The translations under genes and the position numbers were made by a program. This document shows, one piece after another, positions 8,033 to 16,780 of a stretch of 64,000 nt of DNA. Below the pieces are notes generated by a model. That model worked only from the letters and a program-made list of their open reading frames with translations, had not been told where the DNA came from and made no database searches. The stretch's first letter is position 1; each line of letters opens with the position of its first letter. Source of the stretch: DASTFP01 sp963816855. Lineage in GTDB: Bacteria; Verrucomicrobiota; Verrucomicrobiia; Chthoniobacterales; Terrimicrobiaceae. The stretch covers positions 20,626 through 84,625 of the forward strand of contig CAWFMA010000019.1 in assembly GCA_963816855.1 (NCBI GenBank), in the 5' to 3' direction.

Positions 8033-9738
8033 GACCGTTCTTCTCCAGCCTTCGGGGACGCCTGATCGCGATCCTTTTGCTGCTCCTGGCGGGAACCCAG
8101 GCGGCCACGTTCCTCCTGGTCGGGGCCGCCGCCCGCAATTACGCGCAAGAGAGGATTCGGAACGAAGTCGAGGAGGCGACCCGAGTTCTGCTTCAGTTCA
8201 TCACCCAGACCGTCAGGCAGCTGCGTCTTTCCGTCCGGCTCCTTTCCAGCGATTACGCGTTCGCTTCCACCTTCGCCCGGCTTCGGAATTCCGACGACCC
8301 GGTGGCCCGCGCAACCCTGGAATCCGCCCTGCAGAACTATCGCAGTCGCATCGGAATTGCCTCCTTCATCCGGTTGATTTCCTCGGAAGCGAAAACGATC
8401 GCCGACACGCTTCCCGCAGACGTTTCGGAGAAGCTGGTGATCGACGAAGAGCTTGTTCTTCGCGCGGAGGATTCGCCTGCAGCCCAAGCGGCGAAAGTCC
8501 TAGCCTTGGGCGACGCGCTGCACCTGGTGATGATTTCCCCTCTTCTGGCGCCCGAACCGAGCGTTTGGATCGCCGTGGGATTTCCTCTCGACGACGCGCT
8601 CGCCGAGGAATTTCGACGCTTGAGCGGATTTGAAATCGCTTTCATCCACGACGACCGGATCGCGGCCTCCACGCCCGCTCTCAGGAGCGTTGATTTGGCA
8701 TTCCCCCCCGGTTCCAACAGCTCTCTGCAAACACTTTCGGTTGGCGGAAGGCTTTTTCTTGGCCTGGCGGTCCCCTTTCCGGGAGACTTCGGCGGCCACA
8801 CACAGATTGCCATGTTGTCTTCGCTCGACGCGGAGATGGCTCCGTTTCTCCGGCTCGAACGGATTCTTGTTTTGCTCAATGTCGTGGCGCTTCTCGTCTT
8901 CGGGGTCGCGGGGGTTCTGGTTGCCCGCGGGGTGACCCGGCCTCTGACCAGCCTTTCGGCCGGCGTGAGAAGAATCATGCGCGGCGACTACCGCGCGCGG
9001 GTGATCGTCAAGAGTCGGGATGAATTGGGCGATCTCGCCTCGGCATTCAACAGCATGGCGATCGGTCTCCAGGAACGTGACAAGGCGCGCGACTTGCTCG
9101 GAAAATCCGTGTCGCCGGAGGTCGCCCGCGAACTCATGAAATCCAGGATCGAGCTGGGCGGCGAAATCCGCGAGGTGACGATCCTCTTTTCCGATTTGCG
9201 GGATTTCACCAAGCTCAGCGAAACGCAATCCCCGCAGGCCCTGGTCCGTCAACTCAATGACTATTTTGCCGAGGTGACCAGCGCGGTCGAGTCGACGGGC
9301 GGCGTCGTGGACAAATATATCGGCGACGCGGTGATGGCTATTTTCGGAGCTCCCATCGCCGTCGCCAATCATGCGGATCGAGCCATTTCCGCGGCTCAGG
9401 AGATTCTGCGGGCCGAAGATCGGCTCAATCGAGAGCGCGCCGCGAGCGGACTCCCGCCGCTCCGCACGGGAATCGGGGTGAGCACCGGTTCCGTTGTCGC
9501 AGGCAACGTCGGATCGGTGACCCGGCACAACTACACGGTGATCGGCAACGAGGTGAATCTCGCCTCGCGGCTTCAAAGCCTGACCAAAGACGCCGCCTTC
9601 CGGTCCCGCATCATCTGCAGCGACGCGACGCGAGAGGCACTCCGCGGCGCGCACTCGCTGCGGGATTTGGGCGAAACGGTAATCCGGGGAAGGAAGGGGG
9701 CCCTTCGTATTTGGGCCGTCGATCCGCCAAGCGGCTGA
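8029..9738 (+). CDS. Membrane-bound class III adenylate/guanylate cyclase with sensor and HAMP domains
   Basis: Makes a cyclic nucleotide in the cytoplasm in response to a periplasmic signal. Order: transmembrane segment (AILLLLLAGTQAATFLLVG), periplasmic sensor of about 240 residues, second membrane segment (ILVLLNVVALLVFGVAGVLVARG), HAMP (PLTSLSAGVRRIMRGDY), then the cyclase domain with metal-binding Asp residues in ILFSDLRDFT and KYIGDAVMAIFG, and NYTVIGNEVNLASRLQ. The Thr/Ile/Gly before the Asn fits ATP better than GTP, but this is not decisive. An AGGAGG site at 8017-8022 sits six bases before a CTG at 8029, giving MRPFFSSLRGRL before the first helix; the alternative TTG at 8077 would cut into that helix. 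Confidence 0.9.
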   Translation: MRPFFSSLRGRLIAILLLLLAGTQAATFLLVGAAARNYAQERIRNEVEEATRVLLQFITQTVRQLRLSVRLLSSDYAFASTFARLRNSDDPVARATLESALQNYRSRIGIASFIRLISSEAKTIADTLPADVSEKLVIDEELVLRAEDSPAAQAAKVLALGDALHLVMISPLLAPEPSVWIAVGFPLDDALAEEFRRLSGFEIAFIHDDRIAASTPALRSVDLAFPPGSNSSLQTLSVGGRLFLGLAVPFPGDFGGHTQIAMLSSLDAEMAPFLRLERILVLLNVVALLVFGVAGVLVARGVTRPLTSLSAGVRRIMRGDYRARVIVKSRDELGDLASAFNSMAIGLQERDKARDLLGKSVSPEVARELMKSRIELGGEIREVTILFSDLRDFTKLSETQSPQALVRQLNDYFAEVTSAVESTGGVVDKYIGDAVMAIFGAPIAVANHADRAISAAQEILRAEDRLNRERAASGLPPLRTGIGVSTGSVVAGNVGSVTRHNYTVIGNEVNLASRLQSLTKDAAFRSRIICSDATREALRGAHSLRDLGETVIRGRKGALRIWAVDPPSG

Positions 9739-9746
9739 TGCCCCTG

Positions 9747-10877
9747 TCAGGCATTCGCTGGCACGTGCCAGCCGGATTCGATCGCCCGAGATGCCAGTTC
9801 CCTGGCTGTCCGGTCGATCTGCGTGAGCTCCTCCAAAGAGGGAGAGCCCTGGAAAGGAGACTCGTCCATCACGCGCTCCACGGTCTCCCAGATCCGAGGG
9901 AACTTGATGCGTTGCTCGAGAAATGCCTGGACCGCCACCTCGTTGGCCGCATTGAGAGTGGCAGGAAGCGAGCCTCCGGTCTCGCCAGCGCGACGCGCGA
10001 GATCAAGGGCAGGAAAATCGGACAACCTTGGGGCTTCGAAATCGAGCCGGCCCAGGGCCGAAAGATCCAGCGGACGCAAGCTGTTGGAAACGCGCTCGGG
10101 CCAGGTGACCGCATACTGAATGGGAAAGCACATGTCGGAATGACTGAGCTGCGCGAGAAGCGAACCGTCCACAAATTCCACCATGGAATGGACGACGCTC
10201 TGCGGGTGAATCACCACGTCCACCTTTTCCATCGAGGTATTGAAGAGCCAGCGGGCTTCAATCATCTCCAGGCCTTTGTTGAAGAGCGTCGCGGAATCAA
10301 TCGAGATCTTGCGCCCCATCGACCAGGTTGGATGCTTGAGGGCCATTTCGGGTGTGACGGCTTCCAATTCGGAGCGCGCGGTCGCGCGAAACGGACCCCC
10401 GGAGCAGGTCAGGATAATTCTCTTCAGGCTGGAGCAATCCCGGCCGTCCAGGCACTGAAAAATGGCGTTGTGTTCGCTGTCGATGGGAAGCACCTTCACG
10501 CCTTTGCGCGCGGCGGCCGCCATCACGATTTCGCCGGCCATCACCAGAATCTCTTTGCTTGCAATCGCAAGGTCTTTGCCGGCCTCGATTGCCGCCAACG
10601 CGGGTTTGAGACCAGCCGTGCCAACGATCGCAATGAGAACCATGTCCGCTCCCGGAAGCGTCGCCAAATCAACTAACCGGCGCTCGCCGTCCGGCCCCGA
10701 GGAAAGCACCGTCTTCGCGTTGGGAAACTGCCTTGCGGCGCGCGCAAGCGCCTCGGAGTCGCAATGCGCGGACATGCCGGCGATTTCCATGCATTCCGGG
10801 ATGTCGCGGGCGACTTTCTGCGCGCTTTTTCCTATCGACCCGGTGGCTCCAAGAACGACGACGCGGCGGGTTCTCAT
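9747..10877 (-). CDS. dxr: 1-deoxy-D-xylulose 5-phosphate reductoisomerase
   Basis: Second enzyme of the MEP pathway, converting DXP to MEP with NADPH. The ATG at 10877 gives MRTRRVVVLGATGSIGKS, placing the NADPH-binding GATGSIG at the N-terminus; an open upstream extension lies inside cdsA and is ignored. Substrate and metal motifs are ASKEILVMAGE, PIDSEHNAIFQCL, HPTWSMGRKISIDSATLFNKGLE and ATLNAANEVAV. Length (376 residues) is normal. Its ATG overlaps the cdsA stop (ATGA), the usual cdsA-dxr coupling. Confidence 0.96.
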   Translation of the reverse strand: MRTRRVVVLGATGSIGKSAQKVARDIPECMEIAGMSAHCDSEALARAARQFPNAKTVLSSGPDGERRLVDLATLPGADMVLIAIVGTAGLKPALAAIEAGKDLAIASKEILVMAGEIVMAAAARKGVKVLPIDSEHNAIFQCLDGRDCSSLKRIILTCSGGPFRATARSELEAVTPEMALKHPTWSMGRKISIDSATLFNKGLEMIEARWLFNTSMEKVDVVIHPQSVVHSMVEFVDGSLLAQLSHSDMCFPIQYAVTWPERVSNSLRPLDLSALGRLDFEAPRLSDFPALDLARRAGETGGSLPATLNAANEVAVQAFLEQRIKFPRIWETVERVMDESPFQGSPSLEELTQIDRTARELASRAIESGWHVPANA

Positions 10878-11755
10878 GACACGCCGATGACCAGCCTCAG
10901 ATAGAAGTAGAGCAGGGGTGCCGTGAAAAGCAGGCTGTCGATCAGATCGAGCGTGCCGCCGATGCCCGGCAATATGCGGCTCGAATCCTTCGCGTGAGTG
11001 CTCCGTTTGATGATCGATTCCGCGAGATCCCCGACGATCGCGCCACAACCGAGCAGCAAGCCGAGCGCGACAACGTCGCCGATTCGCAGCGCTCCCAGCC
11101 GGCCAGGAATCCATGCGTAAAGCCAGAAGCTCCCCAGAGATGAAAGGAGAAGCGCACCGAGAAGTCCCTCCCATGTCTTCTTGGGGCTGATGTGCGGAGC
11201 AAACGGATGCCGTCCGAAAAGGCTTCCGAAGACGTAGGCACCCATATCGCTGAATTTTGTAACCACCATCAGATAAATCAAATAAAACTGGCCGGTCGTA
11301 TCTCCATTTTCAGCGCGCGGCGTCAGGTAAATGATCTTGGTGAGAAAGTTGAACAGCCACGGGATGTAGAGCAGACCAAAAACGGTATAGGCTATCGCCT
11401 CCAGCGAGTCCCGCCTCGCCGCCGCGCGGAACATCTGGCGCGAAAAAACGACAAACAGAAATCCGACGAGAACCGCCAGCTCGAGATCGTCGGAGTGATC
11501 CGGGCTGCGCGAGCGAAGGGAGAAAAAGCTCGCCACCATGTAGAGGGCGCCACAAAGCATTCCGGTGAGCGTAAAAACCGGCGCGCCCAATTCCTTGACC
11601 ATCTGAAAATACTCATAGAGGGCCACCATCGCCACGAAGAGGATAGGCAAAAAGTACCCGTATTCGGAACCGGCGAACAAGGCCAGGACGATCAACGCCC
11701 AAAGACCCAGGGTGCTTCCGAGACGCTGGAAAAAGCTTATCCGAAGGGAACTCAT
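10874..11755 (-). CDS. cdsA: Phosphatidate cytidylyltransferase
   Basis: Makes CDP-diacylglycerol from phosphatidate and CTP in the inner membrane. Starting at MSSLRISFFQRL, it is a 293-residue protein with about seven or eight hydrophobic segments. The C-terminal signature reads SPKKTWEGLLGALL, then GDLAESIIKRSTHAKDSSR and LPGIGGTLDLIDSLLF. Compared with the common HGG-x-LDRxDS signature, His is replaced by Ile and Arg by Leu, which resembles a known variant subfamily rather than a broken gene. Long upstream open reading in the same frame lies antisense to the cation-efflux gene and is rejected. Overlap with dxr is four bases. Confidence 0.93.
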   Translation of the reverse strand: MSSLRISFFQRLGSTLGLWALIVLALFAGSEYGYFLPILFVAMVALYEYFQMVKELGAPVFTLTGMLCGALYMVASFFSLRSRSPDHSDDLELAVLVGFLFVVFSRQMFRAAARRDSLEAIAYTVFGLLYIPWLFNFLTKIIYLTPRAENGDTTGQFYLIYLMVVTKFSDMGAYVFGSLFGRHPFAPHISPKKTWEGLLGALLLSSLGSFWLYAWIPGRLGALRIGDVVALGLLLGCGAIVGDLAESIIKRSTHAKDSSRILPGIGGTLDLIDSLLFTAPLLYFYLRLVIGVS

Positions 11756-11845
11756 CACAGGCGGCCATACGTATACGGGGAAATTCCCGGAGAAAAGAAG
11801 ATCAATGCCATTGACATCGCCGCGCTTTCGCGGCGCACTTTCCCC

Positions 11846-12742
11846 ATGGGGCACGACCATGACCATCATGGCCATCATCACCGGGCTCCCGCGGATTTCG
11901 GGCGGGCGTTTCTGATTGGAATCTTTCTCAACGCCGGCTTCATCGTCCTGGAAGTGGCTCTTGGAATCCTCTCGGATTCGCTGGCCCTCCTGGCGGATGC
12001 CGCCCACAACCTCACTGACGTGCTGGGGTTGGTGATGGCTTGGGGCGCAGGCGAATTGGCGAAGAGGGCTTCGAGCGCACGAAGAACCTACGGTTGGAAG
12101 AGAGCTACGGTCCTGGCGGCGCTTTTCAACGCCTTGCTCCTGCTGATCGGCGTGGGGGCGATCGTCTGGGAGGCTCTCCAACGGTTCCACCATCCCCCGG
12201 AGGTGGAAGCCGGGACGATTGTTTGGGTTGCAGCGCTGGGCATCGCCGTGAACGGCGCCACGGCTTTGCTGTTCATGTCTGGCCGGGAACAGGATCTCAA
12301 CGTGCGCGGCGCATTTCTGCACATGGCGGCCGACGCCGCCGTTTCGGCGGGGGTCATGCTTTCGGGAGCCTTGATTCTGGTCACCGGATGGCGCTGGCTG
12401 GACTCTCTCGTAAGCTTATTCGTTGGCTTTTTCATCCTCCTGAGCACCTGGAAACTGCTCACGGATTCTGTAAACCTGTCCCTCGATGCAGTTCCGGCGA
12501 GCGTCGACCCGGCAACCGTTCGCGACTACCTTGTGGGTCTCCCCGAAATCGACGGGATTCATCACCTGCACATCTGGGCGCTCAGCACGACGGAGGTCGC
12601 GTTGACCGCTCACCTCACGAAACGGACGGCCACCCTTGACGATGCCTTGCTGGCGCGCATTCGCACCGAGTTGATGCATCGCTACGGCATCGGCCACTCC
12701 ACGATCCAGTTCGAAACCACCGCTTGCGAGGAAAAGTGTTAG
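11846..12742 (+). CDS. Cation diffusion facilitator (CzcD/ZitB-like zinc efflux)
   Basis: A 298-residue inner-membrane metal/proton antiporter. A His-rich N-terminus (MGHDHDHHGHHH) precedes six transmembrane segments. Metal-site residues appear in LLADAAHNLTDVLG and HMAADAAVSAGV. The cytoplasmic C-terminal domain follows (VRDYLVGLPEIDGIHHLHIWALS). The ATG at 11846 fits the family; the long in-frame extension upstream is antisense to cdsA. It ends with a Cys-containing tail (TACEEKC). It is divergent from cdsA, leaving about 90 bases for both promoters. Zinc is the most likely substrate, but specificity is not readable. Confidence 0.92.
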   Translation: MGHDHDHHGHHHRAPADFGRAFLIGIFLNAGFIVLEVALGILSDSLALLADAAHNLTDVLGLVMAWGAGELAKRASSARRTYGWKRATVLAALFNALLLLIGVGAIVWEALQRFHHPPEVEAGTIVWVAALGIAVNGATALLFMSGREQDLNVRGAFLHMAADAAVSAGVMLSGALILVTGWRWLDSLVSLFVGFFILLSTWKLLTDSVNLSLDAVPASVDPATVRDYLVGLPEIDGIHHLHIWALSTTEVALTAHLTKRTATLDDALLARIRTELMHRYGIGHSTIQFETTACEEKC

Positions 12743-12863
12743 GATTTGCAGCGCCAACCCTGCTTCTTGCCGGAGCCGGGCGCTGGCGGGGCGATCATCT
12801 GACGAGGAAGACCTCGAACATTCCTGGCGCGCGGGGCGCCGGCGAGGAGTAAATTGAGCTGCT

Positions 12864-13277
12864 ATGAAGTTACCACCTCCCCGCGCCTTGCTCGCCGGCT
12901 GCATGTGGTTGCCGCGGATAATTGCCAAGGCCAAATTGTTGCAAAGCGGCGCTCTTCCTCCGGACTACGCCGCCAGATTCTGCCATCCGACCGGCGTGGA
13001 TGGCCAGTTTGTGAGTTTTTTCGGCCTCACGAAGAGCGACATTCTCGCCGCCGCGCGCCTCACCGACGACGCTGTCGCTTTGTGGTTCAAAGAATTCGCG
13101 GCCTCACGACCCGGGATCATCTCGCAATGGAACGAGCTCGCGCTAAACCTTGGAAAAACCGGGTTCCCGATGGCCGAGCGTCTCCCCGTTGCGCTTGCAA
13201 CTTTCTACCAAAATCTCGATCCGGCCAAGATCAGTTCCGTTTTCGAGGCCATCGAAGCAGACGAATTGGTAAGCTGA
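12864..13277 (+). CDS. DUF5069 domain protein
   Basis: A 137-residue soluble protein beginning MKLPPPRALLAGCMWLPRIIAKAKLLQSGALPPDY, followed by FCHPTGVDGQFVSFFGL and a helical C-terminal half (WFKEFAASRPGIISQWNELALNLG). This layout is the DUF5069 family, common in Verrucomicrobia and relatives. The function is unknown and no catalytic triad is apparent. It is single, on the plus strand after the cation-efflux gene with a 120-base gap. Confidence 0.82.
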   Translation: MKLPPPRALLAGCMWLPRIIAKAKLLQSGALPPDYAARFCHPTGVDGQFVSFFGLTKSDILAAARLTDDAVALWFKEFAASRPGIISQWNELALNLGKTGFPMAERLPVALATFYQNLDPAKISSVFEAIEADELVS

Positions 13278-13325
13278 AAATCGACACGCGAGGCAACGCA
13301 GGCTTGCGAGGGCATTTCGACAGCC

Positions 13326-13853
13326 TCAGGGTGAAAATTGCGCGATGAGCGCGGTGGTCGATTGAAAGCTTTCCATTTTTGTCTGGCCCTTGGTGACACT
13401 CGGAAATCGCCCGCTGGTCCGCCGCAAGGCCAACAGGCGAGGCACGCCGGAGTCTAGCTTGCCCGAGCCGGTGTAGACCCTTTTCTGAAATGTGCGCAAT
13501 CCGGCCCTTACACCCTCGGTGAGCGAAATGGAGATCGCGGCGCCACCGGCCTCGAGACGGCCGCGCACGTCGGCACTTAGGTTCTTCAACCGCGTCACCG
13601 CCCAGAAGCTTGCGCCAAGTGAAACGGGCAGGCGCTGCGCGAAGAGAACGTAACCTCCCTTTAAGTACGCTTCTGCCGTTCGCGTCCGATCAGCGCCGGT
13701 TATCTCGAAGAGACTCACTCTCTTGAGCGCTTCCTCAAGGTCCGCAGCTGCCTTGTCTTCGGGAAATTGAATGACCGCGAGGTCGATCTTTCCAGCAGCC
13801 AGCGCGCCACTCGTGAAAAAAGACACCAGAAGGCTAACCAGGAGCAAGCGCAT
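13326..13853 (-). CDS. Exported protein of unknown function
   Basis: A 175-residue protein with a classical Sec signal peptide, MRLLLVSLLVSFFTSGALA, cleaved before AGKIDLAVIQFPE. The mature part is mixed alpha/beta (LEEALKRVSLFEITGADRTRTAEAYLKGGYVLFAQ) and no family motif was recognised. The IDLAVIQFPEDKAAADLEEAL opening resembles the first beta-alpha unit of small periplasmic proteins, but that is only an impression. It is convergent with the DUF5069 gene and divergent from the hydrolase at 13904. Confidence 0.75.
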   Translation of the reverse strand: MRLLLVSLLVSFFTSGALAAGKIDLAVIQFPEDKAAADLEEALKRVSLFEITGADRTRTAEAYLKGGYVLFAQRLPVSLGASFWAVTRLKNLSADVRGRLEAGGAAISISLTEGVRAGLRTFQKRVYTGSGKLDSGVPRLLALRRTSGRFPSVTKGQTKMESFQSTTALIAQFSP

Positions 13854-13903
13854 GCGCGAAATTGCTTGCGCCAGGGACGGAAAAGCAATCCGAATCTCAT
13901 GCG

Positions 13904-14776
13904 ATGCATTTCCAATGGACAGCTCCGGATGGCGCGGCCTTTCCCTGCGAGCGTTGGCTGCCGAGGGGAATGGCCCTGGGAAACTTGGTTTGCGTCCACG
14001 GGCTGAGCGGGGCGGCCACGGATTTCGAACCGGTTGGCGAAACGGTGTCCCGCGCAGGCCTCGCCTGTTTTGCGCTCAGTCTCCGTGGTCAGGGCAACGA
14101 TCCGGATGCGCACCGGCGAGGTGCTTCTCTCGATCTCGAAGCCATCTCGTCGGACATCGCCGCATTCACCGAGACAATGTGCGCGAGCCATTCCGCGACG
14201 CCGCTTTGGGTTTGCGGCGAGAGCATGGGCGCGCTGATCCTCGCCTGGATGCTGGCTTACCGGCGGCTCGGCCAGCCGGTGCGTGGCGCGATTTTTTCGG
14301 CCCCCGTCGTCGCTCTCAAGAGGTCCCTGCCCCGGGCGGTACGCGGATTGGTCAGGACGTTCGCCACGGCGCTTCCCCGACTACGCTTTTACCCGTCCTG
14401 GTTCGTCTCGGGCAAATTGGAGCCACTACAAGTGACTCGCGACAAAGAACATGCGCTGCGCATCCACACCGCTCCCTACTACATCCGGGCATTTGCGTTC
14501 CGCTTTCTGCATCAACTGGGAGAATTGATAGAATCGAGCGACGCCCTCGCAGAAAGGATCGCGACACCTTGCTTGGTGCTTAGCGGCGGCCAGGATGTCT
14601 TCGTCGAACCTGTGCAAGTGCGGAGATGGTTCGAACACCTCAGGTCGGAGGATAAGACTCTCAAGATCTACCCGGAGGCCTTTCACCTGTTGTGGAACGA
14701 TTTGGACCGAAACGCGGTTTTGGCGGACATCGCGCACTGGCTCAGCGCTCATCGCCCGGTTTGCCTCAATACTTAA
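13904..14776 (+). CDS. Alpha/beta hydrolase, monoacylglycerol-lipase-like
   Basis: A 290-residue serine hydrolase. Lid and core follow the lysophospholipase/monoglyceride lipase pattern: VCVHGLSGAATDFEPV (oxyanion region), nucleophile elbow CGESMGALIL, Asp in LSGGQDVFVEP and His in YPEAFHLLWND. The ATG at 13904 (MHFQWTAPDG) matches the usual start; a TTG 42 bases upstream is possible but weaker. The substrate is probably an acylglycerol or other carboxylic ester (inference from the family). Its 3' end overlaps the convergent ATPase gene by 11 bases. Confidence 0.88.
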   Translation: MHFQWTAPDGAAFPCERWLPRGMALGNLVCVHGLSGAATDFEPVGETVSRAGLACFALSLRGQGNDPDAHRRGASLDLEAISSDIAAFTETMCASHSATPLWVCGESMGALILAWMLAYRRLGQPVRGAIFSAPVVALKRSLPRAVRGLVRTFATALPRLRFYPSWFVSGKLEPLQVTRDKEHALRIHTAPYYIRAFAFRFLHQLGELIESSDALAERIATPCLVLSGGQDVFVEPVQVRRWFEHLRSEDKTLKIYPEAFHLLWNDLDRNAVLADIAHWLSAHRPVCLNT

Positions 14777-15491
14777 GCACGCGCCCCAGGAAGCGTTCGG
14801 CTGCCGCAGTTTGCGGCTTTTCAAAGAACTGATGCGCCTCCGTGCACTCCTGAACGGTCCCCTCCGCCATGAATGCCACGAGATCGGCCGTTTCTCGCGC
14901 GAAGCCCATCTCATGCGTGACCAGGATCACGGGCTGGCTTGTCGCCTTCAGATCGGCAATCATGTCCAACACTTCCCCGGTCATTTCCGGGTCGAGGGCA
15001 GACGTCGGCTCGTCCATCAGCAGGAATTCGGGCTCAATGGCCAGCGCCCGGGCGATGGCGACGCGCTGGCGTTGACCGCCGCTTAGTTGCGAGGGCTTCT
15101 TGCCGGCATGCGCGTCCAACCGCAATCGCTCAAGCACCCTCCGGGCCCGCTGCCCGGCGTCGCTGAAGCGGTGAACCTTTTCGAGAGGCAATGTAATATT
15201 CTGAAGGGCAGTCAGATGTGGAAAGAGATTGAAAGCCTGGAACACGACGCCCACTCTGCGACGGTGTTCGCTCAATGATTTCTCTTCAAACCGAAGCGGC
15301 TTGCCATTGAGGATCACGCTACCTCCGTCGGGATGCTCCAAGCCGGCTAGAATTCGCAGGAGCGTCGACTTGCCGCCTCCCGACGGGCCGATCAACGCGA
15401 TCGTGTGATCAAATTTCGCATCGAAGGTCACGTCCCGCAGGACTTGGTGAGACCCAAACCACTTGCCGATCGCTTGGCAGGTAATGGTCAT
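14766..15491 (-). CDS. Polar amino-acid ABC transporter ATP-binding protein (GlnQ family)
   Basis: A 241-residue ATPase that powers uptake through the permease at 15978-16760. It has Walker A GPSGGGKST, signature LSGGQRQRVAIARAL, Walker B LLMDEPTSALDPE and switch His in LVTHEMGFA. The GlnQ/HisP subgroup is recognised by MTITCQAIGKWFGSHQVL at the N-terminus and FARETADLVAFMAEG near the end. Its ATG shares a base with the preceding lipoprotein stop (TAATG), so it is the last gene of the five-gene operon. Confidence 0.94.
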   Translation of the reverse strand: MTITCQAIGKWFGSHQVLRDVTFDAKFDHTIALIGPSGGGKSTLLRILAGLEHPDGGSVILNGKPLRFEEKSLSEHRRRVGVVFQAFNLFPHLTALQNITLPLEKVHRFSDAGQRARRVLERLRLDAHAGKKPSQLSGGQRQRVAIARALAIEPEFLLMDEPTSALDPEMTGEVLDMIADLKATSQPVILVTHEMGFARETADLVAFMAEGTVQECTEAHQFFEKPQTAAAERFLGRVLKY

Positions 15492-15877
15492 TAGTTGGGC
15501 TTTGGGCTGGGACTCGGCGCGACCCGGGGCACATCCGAGACAGGCAGAGAGAGATCGGGTTCCGGAAGAGGCGGCTCAGCTGTGCGGTACATGCTGGGTG
15601 GCACCCGCTCGGCGGCGGCTTTTTCCTCGGCCGCCTTCGAGGCCGCTTTCTGCTGGGAAATACGCAAGAGGTTGTCATCCTGGCGCTTGCCCAACATCGA
15701 GACAAAATCGGTATCCTCTTGCCAAACTGACTTTTTGGGGAACGCGAAGATCCCCTGCGTTGGACGTTGTGTATCGGTGGTGGCTCTTGCGCATGCGCTG
15801 AGACACGCCACCAAGCCCGTGGCGATCAAAGTGCCGATAACCTGTTGAGATTGCCGCTGATGCCGGGGTGTCGTCAT
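15491..15877 (-). CDS. Small proline-rich lipoprotein inside the ABC importer operon
   Basis: The ATG at 15877 gives MTTPRHQRQSQQV, a hydrophobic stretch (IGTLIATGLVACLSAC) and lipobox LSAC; an in-frame ATG at 15988 would add 37 residues and overlap the permease stop. The mature protein is short and low in complexity: an Ala/Lys/Glu helix (AASKAAEEKAAAERV) followed by a Pro/Ser-rich tail (PEPDLSLPVSD, PSPSPKPN). The function is unknown. Its position between permease and ATPase genes is unusual for such operons; it may be an accessory envelope tether (inference). Confidence 0.7.
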   Translation of the reverse strand: MTTPRHQRQSQQVIGTLIATGLVACLSACARATTDTQRPTQGIFAFPKKSVWQEDTDFVSMLGKRQDDNLLRISQQKAASKAAEEKAAAERVPPSMYRTAEPPLPEPDLSLPVSDVPRVAPSPSPKPN

Positions 15878-15977
15878 TTTCCGGAAGCTCGCCAAGAGCC
15901 AGGACGGTAGGGCCGCCACTGCGCTTCGCCCAAGCTCGGCAACGCGGGGAAAGTGGGAAAGCGGCGCAAACAGTTTC

Positions 15978-16760
15978 CTATGTCTCATACCGGATGGACT
16001 TGCTTAACCTATTAGTCCACAGTGAAATGGGAATTGTAAGCACGAGATATCCGAGAGCCAGCGGGAGATAGCTTTCCAACGTGCTGTAGGTCGCCGAGTT
16101 GACCTGTTGCGCGCTGTAGGTGAATTCGGCGAGGCCAATAATTGAAAGGAGCGATGAATCCTTAACCAGGGAGGCAAATTGCCCCGCAAGCGGCGGCAGC
16201 ACTTGGCGGAGCGCCTGCGGAAAGATCACATATCGATACGTTTGAGCCGTAGTGAGGCCAATTGCCCGGGCGCTCTCCCGTTGAGAGGCTCCGACGCTCT
16301 CAATTCCCGCACGCACAATCTCCGCGATATAGGCGCCGGCAAAGAGTGAAAGAACCACTATCCCCACCAGAAACCTGTCGGTGATATTCAACGCGTTGGC
16401 CACCAAATAGAAAAGAACCAGAATCAAGACAAGCAAAGGCGTCCCGCGGACAGATTCTATATAACCAATTGATAAGTATCTGATTACGATGATTGGGGAT
16501 CTCCGCGATATGGCTGCGACGACCCCGATAAGCGTGCTGAGAACCAGGGACAAGCTCGAAAGCGCCACCGTGAGAAGCCACCCCTGCCAGAAGGCATTCC
16601 GATACTTCCAAATGACCTCCCAGTTGCGCGTCGTCGATGCCAGTAGCGACCAACAGATGAAGGAAAATGCGGCTAACAGTAGGACGGCTGTAGCCGCTTT
16701 GGCAGGCACCGGTGCCGGCGAACTGCGCCTGTCAAGGAAGCACTTAAGCAAACGGCTCAC
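15978..16760 (-). CDS. Polar amino-acid ABC transporter permease
   Basis: An inner-membrane permease of the HisM/GlnP family. It has hydrophobic segments at AVLLLAAFSFICWSLLA, WLLTVALSSLSLVLSTLIGVV and LLVLILVLFYLVANAL, and the family's coupling EAA loop, here ESARAIGLTTAQTYRYVIFPQALRQVLPPL. The GTG at 16760 is chosen because an AGGAAG ribosome site precedes it by about five bases; a GTG at 16778 just after the pcm stop is the alternative. About 260 residues with one permease gene implies a homodimeric channel. The substrate is probably an amino acid but is not specified by the sequence. Confidence 0.9.
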   Translation of the reverse strand: MSRLLKCFLDRRSSPAPVPAKAATAVLLLAAFSFICWSLLASTTRNWEVIWKYRNAFWQGWLLTVALSSLSLVLSTLIGVVAAISRRSPIIVIRYLSIGYIESVRGTPLLVLILVLFYLVANALNITDRFLVGIVVLSLFAGAYIAEIVRAGIESVGASQRESARAIGLTTAQTYRYVIFPQALRQVLPPLAGQFASLVKDSSLLSIIGLAEFTYSAQQVNSATYSTLESYLPLALGYLVLTIPISLWTNRLSKSIRYET

Positions 16761-16780
16761 GGCGCTTCCTAGCAACACAC

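Noticed and set aside
8500..9654. 384-residue minus-strand open frame opposite the cyclase
   Set aside because: Shadow frame; the sense strand carries all cyclase motifs.
9711..10676. 321-residue plus-strand open frame opposite dxr
   Set aside because: Composition and lack of motifs show it is an antisense shadow of dxr.
11192..11845. Long plus-strand upstream extension of the cation-efflux frame
   Set aside because: It lies antisense to cdsA, is low in hydrophobic residues where homologues begin, and the family start MGHDHDHHGHH is at 11846.
11756..12322. Minus-strand N-terminal extension of the CdsA frame
   Set aside because: It is antisense to the cation-efflux gene and has no similarity to CdsA N-termini.
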